A DNA stretch of 64,000 bases. It comes from an uncultured Clostridia bacterium (lineage in GTDB: Bacteria > Bacillota > Clostridia > Peptostreptococcales > Anaerovoracaceae). This document shows positions 18,288-27,221 of this stretch, piece after piece. The translations under genes were made by a program, and so were the position numbers. Below the pieces are notes generated by a model. That model had not been told where the DNA came from. It made no database searches and worked only from the letters and a program-made list of their open reading frames with translations. The stretch covers positions 124,001-188,000 of the forward strand of contig CAMYVY010000001.1 of the NCBI GenBank assembly GCA_947302715.1. The letters run 5' to 3'. The first letter of the stretch is position 1; every line of letters starts with the position of its first letter.

Positions 18288-19225
18288 TATTACTGCTACA
18301 ATATACAATCATTTTCGCATCTGTTCTCTGCCTCGTAGCCTTGGGCGGATGTTTCTCGGAGCATTCCGGAGTTATCAACCTGGGTCTCGAAGGAATCATG
18401 GTAATGGGTGCTCTCGGCGGAGCTGTAACAATGTATATGCTCCCTGCCGGCACATCAGCTATAGTAATTATTTTGACAACAACATTTTTTGCGATTTTGG
18501 TAGGAATGGTTTATTCCACCCTCCTCGCCGTCGCAAGTATTAACTTCAAGGCTGACCAGACGCTGATCGGAACAGCCATGAACCTTTTAGCAACCGCCGT
18601 TGCGACCGTATTCGTAAGAGCTATGAATACCGCTGTAAACCCGGATAACGTATCGACGGTAATCCAGTACATTCAGCCAAAGAAAGCATTCCTGAAATAC
18701 TTCGGCGGATTCGAATTTAACTGGTTCATGCTCTTTGCTGTTATTGCCCTGATCATTTCGTATGTGGTTCTCTACAAGACCAGATTCGGGCTTAGACTTC
18801 AGGCATGCGGTGAAAATCCACAGGCAGCTGACTCCGTCGGTATCAATGTATACAAGATGCGTTGGGCCGGAGTTCTCATCTCCGGAATCCTGGGCGGACT
18901 TGGCGGAATCGTTTACATCACTGCAGGCGTATCCGAGTGGAAGTTCGAAATGGGCGTTGCAGGCTTTGGTTTCCTCTCTCTCGCAGTAATGATTTTCGGA
19001 CAGTGGAAGCCTCACAGAATCGCACTTGCTGCTATCCTATTCGGATTCTTCAGAGCCCTCTCAAACGTATACACGGGATTCTCATTCCTGACGGCACTGA
19101 ATATTCCATCGACCGTATACAACATGATGCCATACATCATTTCGCTCATTATACTGGCATTCACATCGAAGAATTCCAGAGCACCAAAGGCCGAAGGAAT
19201 CCCCTACGACAAGGGCTCCCGTTAA
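18284..19225 (+). CDS. Nucleoside ABC transporter permease 2 (NupC/YufQ-like)
   Basis: The second permease of the importer, 313 residues with about eight membrane segments. The motif SEHSGVINLGLEGIMVMGALGG near residue 28 is the family signature, and KTRFGLRLQACGENPQAADSVGINV is the ATPase-coupling loop. The ATG overlaps the upstream stop codon (ATGA), with GGAGGTGA before it, so it is translationally coupled. It ends 13 bp before a 332-bp palindromic element. Confidence 0.92.
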   Translation: MILLLQYTIIFASVLCLVALGGCFSEHSGVINLGLEGIMVMGALGGAVTMYMLPAGTSAIVIILTTTFFAILVGMVYSTLLAVASINFKADQTLIGTAMNLLATAVATVFVRAMNTAVNPDNVSTVIQYIQPKKAFLKYFGGFEFNWFMLFAVIALIISYVVLYKTRFGLRLQACGENPQAADSVGINVYKMRWAGVLISGILGGLGGIVYITAGVSEWKFEMGVAGFGFLSLAVMIFGQWKPHRIALAAILFGFFRALSNVYTGFSFLTALNIPSTVYNMMPYIISLIILAFTSKNSRAPKAEGIPYDKGSR

Positions 19226-19238
19226 AGCTATATTGAGA

Positions 19239-19570
19239 TAAGAGCACAGCAAGCCATATAACAGCGTGTTGCTGAGCGATTCCGCAGAAATTTATACAGC
19301 AATCCAAAAAATAAAAAAACCTTCGTAATGAAGATTGTTTGGAAATCAGATATATGAAATGGTCAGATGAGAGTTTACTCACATCTGGCCGTTTTATATA
19401 TCTGTAATATTTGTGGAACACAAATATTTACAAACAATCAAAATGGAGTTGACAAGTGGTTGGGCTCCCCTTGGCAACTCCACGAAGGTGCTTTTTATTT
19501 TTTGGATATTGCTGCAAATTTCGAGGACCAGCGAAGCAACATGTTTGTTATATGGCTTGCTGTGCTCTTA
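19239..19570. repeat. 332-bp nested palindromic (MITE-like) element
   Basis: The ends are a perfect 25-bp inverted repeat (19239-19263 and 19546-19570, starting TAAGAGCACAGCAAGCC). The complementarity continues imperfectly inward to about 19325 and 19485, giving arms of about 85-90 bp. The interior holds smaller hairpins: GATTGTTTG...CAAACAATC (19333-19341 with 19431-19439), CAGATATAT...ATATATCTG (around 19347-19404), ATATTTGTG-gaa-CACAAATAT (19408-19428) and GGAGTTG...CAACTCC (19445-19481). Both ends are followed within one base by TTGAG (19233-19237, 19572-19576), a possible 5-bp target duplication. No coding capacity is visible. The right end includes the stop codon of the neighbouring lipoprotein gene. 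It may also act as a two-way terminator between the converging genes. Confidence 0.8.
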
Positions 19571-20155
19571 GTTGAGGATTGTCGCGTCGGTCAGCGTGCA
19601 GTACATAGCACTACCTTCTGTATATGTATCGAAGGTGCCTGTAACCACAATGTCAGATCCAAGTTCCGGGAAATCATCCGGATAGCTCATCTCCCCTTGC
19701 GGAACGAATTCTATTCCCTGTGAGCAGCAAGCTGCAACATCAGCGATCAGGCAAGCAAAGTATTGATTGCCCGTCGTATCATCAGTGAACTCAGCGAACT
19801 GGCCTTCCATCTTTACTGTCTTTCCGATGAATTCGTCCGGCATAGTAACCATGTTATATACCTGGGAATACTTCATGGTGCTCGAAAGTACAGTTAAATC
19901 GATATCTATTCCCTCAGTGACTCCGGCTGCAGCCATAAGCTCCTCCGCATCGAATTCTTCATCGGGAGCAACGCCATTTGAATCCGAACCATCTGTCGAA
20001 GAAAGTCCCGAGGAATCAGAGCTTTCCTCAGCTTCTGTAGTTGTTTCCGAAGCAGCATCCGAACTTGTATCTGTACTGGAATTACTGTTTCCACAAGCTG
20101 CAAGAAGTGAAATGCTAAGAGCCAAACATAAAATCAAAACAATTCTCTTTTTCAT
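19568..20155 (-). CDS. Putative lipoprotein next to the zinc importer
   Basis: A 195-residue lipoprotein: signal peptide with lipobox LLAAC, then a Ser/Thr/Asp/Glu-rich linker to about residue 75, then a domain of about 110 residues with OB-fold-like patterns (IGKTVKMEGQFAEFTDD, GSDIVVTGTFDTYTEG). A Cys pair in IADVAACCSQGIEFV recalls the CC motif of the YcgQ/DUF1980 group, suggesting metal binding, but I cannot confirm homology. It lies 162 bp downstream of znuB in the same orientation, so it may be an accessory of the metal importer. Its stop codon is the last codon of the 332-bp palindromic element, so the element may have changed its C-terminus. Confidence 0.75.
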   Translation of the reverse strand: MKKRIVLILCLALSISLLAACGNSNSSTDTSSDAASETTTEAEESSDSSGLSSTDGSDSNGVAPDEEFDAEELMAAAGVTEGIDIDLTVLSSTMKYSQVYNMVTMPDEFIGKTVKMEGQFAEFTDDTTGNQYFACLIADVAACCSQGIEFVPQGEMSYPDDFPELGSDIVVTGTFDTYTEGSAMYCTLTDATILN

Positions 20156-20317
20156 TATTTCGTTACACCAACCTCTCTAACCTCTATTATTTAATCTTTT
20201 ATTTATGTATAAAATCTATTAAATGTCCTAAATTATTATAATTATTATCTCTGAATAATCAAGTGTAATATATGTGTAAATTTAAAGGATTTGTTCCTGT
20301 ATTTATTCCAGTATATC

Positions 20318-21181
20318 CTAAGCTGCGGCTCGCCCACCTACTGCACCCACGAGATAGCATACAGCAAAGGCTGCAACATCCACAGCAACAATAGTCGAAC
20401 CTACAGGCGTTCCTGCGACTATTGAAATGAGTATTCCCACGGTCGCACATATTACGGAGAATATAGCGGAAAATATCGTAACAGCCTTAAAACTCTTGTA
20501 AATTCTCATCGAAGACAGCGCAGGGAAAATAACCAGCGCAGATATGAGAAGCGATCCAACGAGGTTCATTGCCAGAACTATGATAACCGCTATAACTATT
20601 GCAATAAGGAGATTATAGTTATCCGCCTTTGTTCCTGTTGCCTTCGCAAAACTTTCGTCAAATGTAACTGCGAAGATTTTGTTGTAGAAAAGGACGAATA
20701 TTACTACAACTGCAAGCGACAGCACTGAGCAAAGAACTACGTCGCTCATAGTTAGTGTCAAAATCGATGTGGAGCCAAAGAGCGTGCTGCATACGTCTCC
20801 GGAAATATTCGATGATGTCGGGAAAAGATTCATCAGCATATAACCAAAGGCCAATGCTCCGACCGATACCATAGCGATAGCTGCATCGCCTTTGATCTTG
20901 GCATTTTGGCCCTGTCTTAGGAGCAGTACCGCACATAAGATGGTAATCGGAAGAACTAAGAACATCTCGTTTGTGGTCATCTTTAGGACGCCTGCGATTG
21001 CCATCGCGCCAAAGGCTACGTGCGAGAGCCCGTCACCTATAAATGAAAAGCGTTTTAATACCAAGGTGACTCCGAGAAGTGATGAGCATAATGCAATCAG
21101 CACTCCGACTATAAGCGCATATCTGACAAAGGGATATTCAAAATACATTGCCAGCGTTCCAAATATATCTTTTAAGATCAT
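20318..21181 (-). CDS. znuB: Zinc/manganese ABC transporter permease
   Basis: The membrane subunit of a metal importer of the ABC-3 family: 287 residues, eight or nine hydrophobic segments. The early segments ALIVGVLIALCSSLLGVTLVLKRFSFIGDGLSHVAFGA are diagnostic of ZnuB/MntB-type permeases (the GDGLSH motif), and LLISALVIFPALSS near residue 210 is the second family signature. Its start overlaps the stop of znuC by one base. The specific metal, zinc or manganese, cannot be fixed from this subunit; the His-rich binding protein argues for zinc. Confidence 0.92.
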   Translation of the reverse strand: MILKDIFGTLAMYFEYPFVRYALIVGVLIALCSSLLGVTLVLKRFSFIGDGLSHVAFGAMAIAGVLKMTTNEMFLVLPITILCAVLLLRQGQNAKIKGDAAIAMVSVGALAFGYMLMNLFPTSSNISGDVCSTLFGSTSILTLTMSDVVLCSVLSLAVVVIFVLFYNKIFAVTFDESFAKATGTKADNYNLLIAIVIAVIIVLAMNLVGSLLISALVIFPALSSMRIYKSFKAVTIFSAIFSVICATVGILISIVAGTPVGSTIVAVDVAAFAVCYLVGAVGGRAAA

Positions 21182-21987
21182 TATGCCTCACCTCCTTCCA
21201 ATTCCTGATTTATGTCTAGAATCGATTCTTGATTCATATCTTCATTCGATACTTGATTCAAACCTTGATTCGATTCCTGATCGTCGCTACTACGATTCAT
21301 CGATGTAAATATCTTGCCCTGATCGCTGCTCAGATATTCTTCCTTGGTTCCAAAGAATATCTTGTCTCCTATATGAAGAATGTGCGTAGCGTATTCGACC
21401 GCAGCACCAATATCATGGGAAATCATGATGATCGTAATTCCTTCGTCGTTCAGGGATTTGATAAGCTCGTACATTTCCATGGTGACCTTGGGGTCGAGCC
21501 CGGATACAGGTTCATCCAGGAGCAAAATCTTCTCAGTCGCACATAGAGCTCTCGCCAGGAGTACCCTTTGCTGCTGGCCACCGGAGAGTTCTCTGTAGCA
21601 GCGATTCCTTAGTTTGCGAATCCCCATTCTGTCGATATTGTCTTCGGCGAGCTTTTTCTGTTCCTTGCTGTAAAAAGGTTTAAGCCCGGAACCGTTCTGG
21701 CAGCCCGACAATACTATTTCCCAAACCGATGCGGGAAAATCCTTTTGGACTACGGTTTGCTGCGGCAGATAGCCGATTTCGTTGGCACTGAGGCCATCTC
21801 CCTTGGTTATCTCGCCCTTCATCGGCGGTTGGAGTCCGAGCATGGTGCGCATTAAAGTCGACTTTCCGGATCCGTTTTCACCGACGATACAAAGGTAGTC
21901 GCCGGGGTTCACCTGAAAACTCAGGTTCTCGATTATTGCATTCCCCTCATATCCCAGGGTCACATTTTTGACGTCTAAATATGGCAT
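21181..21987 (-). CDS. znuC: Zinc/manganese ABC transporter ATPase
   Basis: The ATPase of the metal importer, 268 residues. Walker A GENGSGKSTLMRTM, a Q-loop region, signature LSGGQQQRVLLARAL, Walker B ILLLDEPVSGLD and the switch His in ISHDIG are all present. The last 35 residues are an unusual Asn/Gln/Glu/Ser-rich tail (residues about 233-268) made of short degenerate repeats of the type NQxSN/NQES; in the DNA (21190-21300) these appear as imperfect CTTGATTC-type repeats. The tail is not part of the ABC fold. It lies 41 bp after znuA. Confidence 0.92.
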   Translation of the reverse strand: MPYLDVKNVTLGYEGNAIIENLSFQVNPGDYLCIVGENGSGKSTLMRTMLGLQPPMKGEITKGDGLSANEIGYLPQQTVVQKDFPASVWEIVLSGCQNGSGLKPFYSKEQKKLAEDNIDRMGIRKLRNRCYRELSGGQQQRVLLARALCATEKILLLDEPVSGLDPKVTMEMYELIKSLNDEGITIIMISHDIGAAVEYATHILHIGDKIFFGTKEEYLSSDQGKIFTSMNRSSDDQESNQGLNQVSNEDMNQESILDINQELEGGEA

Positions 21988-22028
21988 TTCTGCCCTCCTA
22001 AAATTATAGCTTCACTTATTATTTTGTA

Positions 22029-23162
22029 TTATTTTGTTCCCAAAGCTTGCTTCAGAACCTCCAGGTTCTTTTCCATCAAAGACAGATATGTCGTACCATT
22101 AGCAATTGCTTCGGAGGTCGTTGACTGCATCGAATCGATCGTAAGGACCTCCTGGTTTTTGTCCGTGGTATTAGAAATAATTGTTTCTGCGATTCTGTGA
22201 TCCGTTCCTTCAATAGTCATTACATAAGGAAGCTTTAATTCATCAACCTTGTTTGCGAGGAAGGTCACAGTCTCGAAGCTCGCTTCTGTTTCAGCTGAGC
22301 AACCGGAGAATGCAGCGTAATAATTAATATCGTAGTCATCTACCAGGTATCTGAACGGGAAGCGGTCACCGAACAATATAGTATTTCTTTCTTTGGTTGC
22401 AATTGCTGCCTGGTATTCGGAATCGAGCGCCGTAAGTTTTTGAATATATGCTTCTGTATTCGCTGTATATATTTCGGCATTGGTCGGGTCGATTTGCTTG
22501 ATTGCGTCCGCTATAGTATTTGTAAGCTCAATTGCGTTTCTAAGTGAGAGCCAAACGTGTTCATCAAGCTCACCCTCGTGCTCATGGTCTTCACCTTCTT
22601 CATGATTCTCTTCGTCAGCATGTTCTTCGTCTTCTTCATGAGTTTCTTCTTCGTGCTCATGGTCTTCTTCCATGCCTTCCACGAGTTCCTCTTCCTTGGC
22701 AAGCTCACCAAGTGACTCGAGAATATTTATAACAACCATGTCCGGATTTACGGCTTCCTTCAGTGCGTCAGCCACCCAACCATCAGATTCGCCACCAATA
22801 TAGACGAAGAGATCACAGGTGGAAATATTCATGATATCCTGAGCTGTCGGCTGGAAGTTATGAAGGTCGACTCCCTTGTCGAGAAGCATTATGAGTTCAG
22901 CATTTGCCGGATTATCACCAAGTATCTCCCTGGTCCAATCATATTCGGGGAAGATCGTTGTTACAATCTTAAAAGGTTCAGTGTCCGTAGATTCAGCATT
23001 TTCAGCCTCATTAGAAGCCGATTCACTCGACGCACTCGATGTATTCGATGCACTTTCGTTAGTATTATTACCCGAACTGCAAGACGCCAAACCAAAAGTA
23101 ACCAGTATAACGATCAAAAGCAGCGCACATATTCTTTTTATATTCTTAACCTTATTTTTCAT
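22029..23162 (-). CDS. znuA: Zinc-binding lipoprotein of the metal importer
   Basis: The cluster A-I metal-binding protein, 377 residues from the ATG at 23160-23162 (GGAGG upstream; an in-frame start 57 bases earlier lacks a site). The signal peptide ends in lipobox GLASC. A Ser/Asn/Glu linker leads to the fold at FKIVTTIFPEYDWTREILG. Ligand positions are visible at DLHNFQPTAQD, DEHVWLSLRNA and the late Glu/Asp region (EGTDHRIAE). Between the first two is a loop of about 55 residues very rich in His, Glu and Asp (EEDHEHEEETHEEDEEHADE), typical of zinc rather than manganese binders. It is the first gene of znuA-znuC-znuB. Confidence 0.93.
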   Translation of the reverse strand: MKNKVKNIKRICALLLIVILVTFGLASCSSGNNTNESASNTSSASSESASNEAENAESTDTEPFKIVTTIFPEYDWTREILGDNPANAELIMLLDKGVDLHNFQPTAQDIMNISTCDLFVYIGGESDGWVADALKEAVNPDMVVINILESLGELAKEEELVEGMEEDHEHEEETHEEDEEHADEENHEEGEDHEHEGELDEHVWLSLRNAIELTNTIADAIKQIDPTNAEIYTANTEAYIQKLTALDSEYQAAIATKERNTILFGDRFPFRYLVDDYDINYYAAFSGCSAETEASFETVTFLANKVDELKLPYVMTIEGTDHRIAETIISNTTDKNQEVLTIDSMQSTTSEAIANGTTYLSLMEKNLEVLKQALGTK

Positions 23163-23227
23163 TAGGACAACCTCCAAAGCATCTATATTTAAAACAACTT
23201 TTTTAATAACGTAAATCAATTAAAAAA

Positions 23228-23261
23228 GCATCATTGCATTTAGATTAAAATACAATAATGC
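23228..23261. promoter_or_regulatory. Imperfect 34-bp palindrome upstream of znuA (candidate operator)
   Basis: Arms of 14 bp (23228-23241 and 23248-23261; GCATCATTGCATTT against its partner, 12 of 14 paired) separated by 6 bp, 66 bases upstream of znuA and AT-rich like a promoter region. It could bind a metal-responsive repressor. It does not match the classical Zur or AdcR consensus, so the role is an inference; a simple stem-loop is the alternative. Confidence 0.4.
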
Positions 23262-23419
23262 TCATATTTGACATATTGTCATTAACTGAAATATTCATCT
23301 AAACACAGCAACTTTCTTTAATACTCTAAACCAATACAATGACTATAATACACTCTAATATTCAAAAATCAACAGTATTAAACAAAGTTTTAATTGTGTT
23401 ATTTGTGAAAAATCAGCAC

Positions 23420-24721
23420 TTATTTACCGGATATGGTAACTCCATCGAATGCCATATACGGTATGGATATGCTTCCCTCTTCCAATACCTCTTTACTGAT
23501 ATCGCGAAGTCTGAACAGCATCTCAGGAAGGTTGTCGCTGATCATGGTTTCTGAAAGAGCCTTGGTGATTTTTCCGTCCTCTATCAAAAAAGCATTCTTT
23601 GCAATTCCTGAGAACTCCCCATTGGCACCCGGAGTTCCGCCGGAGAATCGACCAACCATGATTCCCTTATCGATTCCCGCGATTATTTCATCAAGAGTCT
23701 TTTCGCCTGGTTCAACTATGAGTGCGGACGAAGTATTGGGGCTTCGTTTTTTCCCGACTTTGTTTGCGGCATACTGACTTAAGATAAAGCTATTAAGCAC
23801 ACCATCCTTGATTACGTCAAAGTCCTCGTTTAAGAAACCTTCGCCTGAGAATTTTTGACCGAGTAGAATTCTCTTGTCATTTGGCGCAAGGCGCATGGTA
23901 ATTCTTGAATCGCAAACTTGCTCTCCAATTTTGTTCTTCCAAATGCTCGTGTCTTCGATCAAGCTGGAATCGGAAACGAAGCTTCTCGCGATTGTGGCAA
24001 ACACTACATCGGCCGCGCAGCCCGGAGTAAATACAACGGTTCCCGTGAACTTATCGTCGAGAGCCTCAGGAGAAGATTGCTTCTCGGTATCGGAGAGCTC
24101 CCTTCTCGTTAAATTGCAGTCAACAAATGGCGTATCGAGATCTAAGAGCTTACCTGTTGAACCATAGGAATGCGAACTCTTTTCGCCGTCATGTCCTGAA
24201 TAACCAACATAGAAATAATACGCACCGAGCTGGCTGTCATATGTTGTGCCATATGAATTCATATAGACGGAGTTAATCTTGATGTGTTCAGAAATCGCCT
24301 GTTCAAGAAGCAGCTTCGGATATTCGGTTTGAATGGTATCAATGAGTTCTTTGGTGCGTTCAAATAACTTTTCCGTATCCGGAACAAGCGGTCCCTCGCT
24401 AAAACTCTTAACAGTTCCGCTATCGTCTATCTGCCAGCAAGAATCCGGGTCGCTTGAATCTGCAGCATCGCAGGCATCCTTTACTGCACGTATTATCTTT
24501 TCTTCCTCAAAGCCATTGATTGTGGCGGAACCGTGCCTTTCATTTTTGTAAACGCTTACGGCAACCGTCTTGTCGAATAATGTTCTTAGAAGAGAGAACT
24601 CACCTATCTCAACATTAAACTCCTTCGTCTCCTTTTCATTTACAACACAAGAAGCATATTTGACATCGTATTTCGCAGCCTCGGAAAGAACAAGCTCTGC
24701 TAATTTCTTATATTTGTCCAT
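23420..24721 (-). CDS. TldE/PmbA-family metalloprotease partner subunit
   Basis: One subunit of the TldD/TldE (PmbA) heteromeric peptidase, which cleaves small peptides and matures some modified peptides. It has 433 residues. Like TldE it lacks the HExxxH zinc motif present in its neighbour. Family stretches include the N-terminal region INGFEEEKIIRAVKDACDAA and the C-terminal GGTPGANGEFSGIAKNAFLIEDGK. It lies 46 bp downstream of tldD in the same orientation. No candidate peptide substrate gene is visible nearby. Confidence 0.88.
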   Translation of the reverse strand: MDKYKKLAELVLSEAAKYDVKYASCVVNEKETKEFNVEIGEFSLLRTLFDKTVAVSVYKNERHGSATINGFEEEKIIRAVKDACDAADSSDPDSCWQIDDSGTVKSFSEGPLVPDTEKLFERTKELIDTIQTEYPKLLLEQAISEHIKINSVYMNSYGTTYDSQLGAYYFYVGYSGHDGEKSSHSYGSTGKLLDLDTPFVDCNLTRRELSDTEKQSSPEALDDKFTGTVVFTPGCAADVVFATIARSFVSDSSLIEDTSIWKNKIGEQVCDSRITMRLAPNDKRILLGQKFSGEGFLNEDFDVIKDGVLNSFILSQYAANKVGKKRSPNTSSALIVEPGEKTLDEIIAGIDKGIMVGRFSGGTPGANGEFSGIAKNAFLIEDGKITKALSETMISDNLPEMLFRLRDISKEVLEEGSISIPYMAFDGVTISGK

Positions 24722-24767
24722 TTAATTTCCTCCAATAGGATTGTAATCAAATAAATCTATTTCCGCA

Positions 24768-26159
24768 TTATCTTCCGCCGATAGTTATCTTGCAGCGAAG
24801 AGCCGGGCCTCCCATTCCAACGGGCATAGGCTGCTTCTTTCCGCAGTAGCCGGAACTTGACCAAGATATCTTGTCGCTCACCATGTCGACGGTCTTAAGC
24901 ATGTCAAACGCAATTCCTGAAACGGTGGTATCAAGAAGTGCCTTCCCGAGCTTTCCGTTTTTAATTTCATAACCCATGTCAACACCGAACATGAATTCAC
25001 CGGTGATGTCAGCCTCTCCGTTGGTTGAGCTAATGAGATAGTATCCGTCATCAATCGAAGCGATCATGTCCTCCAATTTATCCTTGCCCGGATGGACGGC
25101 GGTATTTCTCATTCTGATTAGAGGTTCATCCGAAGGCGCAAACGCCCTTGCGTTTCCGGTTGGCTGCATATTGAATATTTCAGCCGTCTCACGGCTATTC
25201 ATGTATCCAACAAGGATTCCGTCCTTGATGAGTGGACAATCGATTCCAGGTGTCCCCTCGTCATCGGCAAAAACCGGAAGCGGTGCTCTTTCTCCAAATG
25301 CAGTATGAGCAAAGTCGGTTAAGCTAACAAGTTCACTCGCAACCTGTTTCCCAAGATTATGAAGTGCGACGGAACCATTTCTAACGATATCCGCCTCAAC
25401 GGTATGTCCAACGGCCTCGTGTGCAAGCATACCCGTCATCATTCCATCAAGAATAACAGTCTTCTCGCCTGCCACAGCATAAACGCCCTCGCGCTTTTGC
25501 ATCAGCCTTTCGTAAAGTCTGTCAATTCGCTCCTTGATGTCATCAATGGATTTGAAATTCTTTGCAAAAATATTTTCTCCACCAAAGGCCTCAAACAGTT
25601 CAACCGGCATGCCGTCCTTCGTTTCCGAGGTCATAAAAGTATAGACATAGGACCTCGGAATGATTCTATTTGCATCAACGCCATCGGAAGTTACGAGGTG
25701 CTTCTCGAAGGTCTCTTCCATAGCGACAACAGTCCTGCTCGAAAGATTTGGATATGTTTTGGAAATATAATTATCTACTTCCTTTACGTAGTCTATATAA
25801 TACTTTTGTTCCGTTTCCGGAATGTCCTCCCCCTGCGAAATCAAGGGTTCTGTAGGATTAATCGGAGGAAGAGGTCCTTGGTTCCTGCCCGCATGAGTAT
25901 CCAAAAACATCGCGTTTTCCGATGCCGCTTTTAGCACCGATTTTGCTGCATCATCAGATATTTCAGCCATGGACGAAAAGCCGTATACTCCATCCTTATA
26001 GACTCTGGCGCAAACGCCCTCCTCTTCGGAGCGTCCATTTCCCATAAGGTTTCCCATGACGGAGCTTACTCTCCTGGTTCTTATCTTTTCCGAACGGAGC
26101 TCCGTATGCGCACCCGGAATGAAGAGTTCCTTTTGTTTACTTACAATGTCCTTTAACAT
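24768..26159 (-). CDS. TldD-family metalloprotease
   Basis: The catalytic subunit of the TldD/TldE peptidase, 463 residues. The zinc-binding motif HEAVGHTVEAD (HExxxH) lies at about residue 245, inside GMLAHEAVGHTVEAD; the family stretch FAPSDEPLIRMRNTAVHPGK follows. AAGGAGG lies 3 bases before the ATG and inside the end of the upstream sugar-kinase gene, which it overlaps by 23 bp. The pair is part of one apparent operon with psuG and psuK. Confidence 0.92.
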   Translation of the reverse strand: MLKDIVSKQKELFIPGAHTELRSEKIRTRRVSSVMGNLMGNGRSEEEGVCARVYKDGVYGFSSMAEISDDAAKSVLKAASENAMFLDTHAGRNQGPLPPINPTEPLISQGEDIPETEQKYYIDYVKEVDNYISKTYPNLSSRTVVAMEETFEKHLVTSDGVDANRIIPRSYVYTFMTSETKDGMPVELFEAFGGENIFAKNFKSIDDIKERIDRLYERLMQKREGVYAVAGEKTVILDGMMTGMLAHEAVGHTVEADIVRNGSVALHNLGKQVASELVSLTDFAHTAFGERAPLPVFADDEGTPGIDCPLIKDGILVGYMNSRETAEIFNMQPTGNARAFAPSDEPLIRMRNTAVHPGKDKLEDMIASIDDGYYLISSTNGEADITGEFMFGVDMGYEIKNGKLGKALLDTTVSGIAFDMLKTVDMVSDKISWSSSGYCGKKQPMPVGMGGPALRCKITIGGR

Positions 26160-27177
26160 CCTTCCTCCTTATATCACAATCATCAAGGAATTCTCTAACT
26201 ATATCTCGATTAATATTTCTGCGGGCGGACGCAACACGTTCTATCGTGTGAATGGCAGTTGCAATTGCAATCTCAACAGCCTCCTCAGGAGGTATTCCTA
26301 TGATTCTCGATGAAAGATAGGCCCCCATAAATGCGTCACCACCGCCGTTTGCACTGTCCATTTCTATTTCTCTATGCATGTACCAATAGAGATTATTATC
26401 TCTCTCAGCATTATCATCATCAAGACGATTATTTACACCGAGCAAAACTCCATCTGAAGCCATTGTTATTATAATCTCTTCAACGCCCTTATCAAGGAAC
26501 CATTCGAGGTTTTGTCTTGCACTCTCTTCGTCTTTGATTGCAATGCCCGTAAGCGCCTCCGCTTCAATCTTGTTCGGCTTAAAAATCGAAAGGTCGGATA
26601 TAATCGGAATGAGTCTATCGATTTTATTAATGCTTACAGGGTCGGACGCGATTCTTACGCGAGCTCCCGGCTGTGCTTCTGTTTCAGCAGAACTGTTTAT
26701 TTCGTTAACGGAATCTCTGATAAAGCGAAGAAGAGAATCCGGAAAATTGGAATCAACTACAACAATATCACCTGGACCAATATCCTTTATCGCTTTTTCT
26801 ATTACTTCTCGATTTATCTCATCAAGAATGCGCATGTCGCTCATGGCAATACGCATATCACGATTATTGTCCAAGATAGCAAGATACATTGAGGTCGGAT
26901 ATTTGTCGCTCACAATGGAATAGCCGATGTCCATCCCGAGCTCTTCGCAGTCGTTTCTGAGCATTTCACCATAATGATCGTTTGAAAAGCATGTTATGAA
27001 CCTAACGCAGTGCTCTTTGTTATCAAGGAAAAGAGCGGCGGACTGGGCTATATTTCTTCCCACACCGCCGAACGAGAGCTCAATATTCGCGATATTTGAG
27101 TCATATTCAATTAGCTTGTTTACAGAGGTTCCACAAACGTCGATATTAGCACCTCCGAAAACCCATATATCATTCAT
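26137..27177 (-). CDS. psuK: PfkB-family kinase, probable pseudouridine kinase
   Basis: A 346-residue PfkB/ribokinase-type kinase. The N-terminal IWVFGGANIDVCGTSVNK and the catalytic loop NGGGDAFMGAYLS (GxGD base region, about residue 285) are clear. It lies 44 bp after a pseudouridine-5'-phosphate glycosidase gene, the standard partner, so the likely reaction is phosphorylation of pseudouridine before the glycosidase splits it to uracil and ribose-5-phosphate. The substrate assignment rests on context. The 3' end overlaps tldD. Confidence 0.85.
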   Translation of the reverse strand: MNDIWVFGGANIDVCGTSVNKLIEYDSNIANIELSFGGVGRNIAQSAALFLDNKEHCVRFITCFSNDHYGEMLRNDCEELGMDIGYSIVSDKYPTSMYLAILDNNRDMRIAMSDMRILDEINREVIEKAIKDIGPGDIVVVDSNFPDSLLRFIRDSVNEINSSAETEAQPGARVRIASDPVSINKIDRLIPIISDLSIFKPNKIEAEALTGIAIKDEESARQNLEWFLDKGVEEIIITMASDGVLLGVNNRLDDDNAERDNNLYWYMHREIEMDSANGGGDAFMGAYLSSRIIGIPPEEAVEIAIATAIHTIERVASARRNINRDIVREFLDDCDIRRKDVKGHCK

Positions 27178-27221
27178 GCAATTACCCTTTGATAAAGCAA
27201 TTAATAAAGCAAATCATAACG

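Noticed and set aside
19239..19570. Insertion sequence
   Set aside because: The element is only 332 bp and has no transposase or fragment of one.
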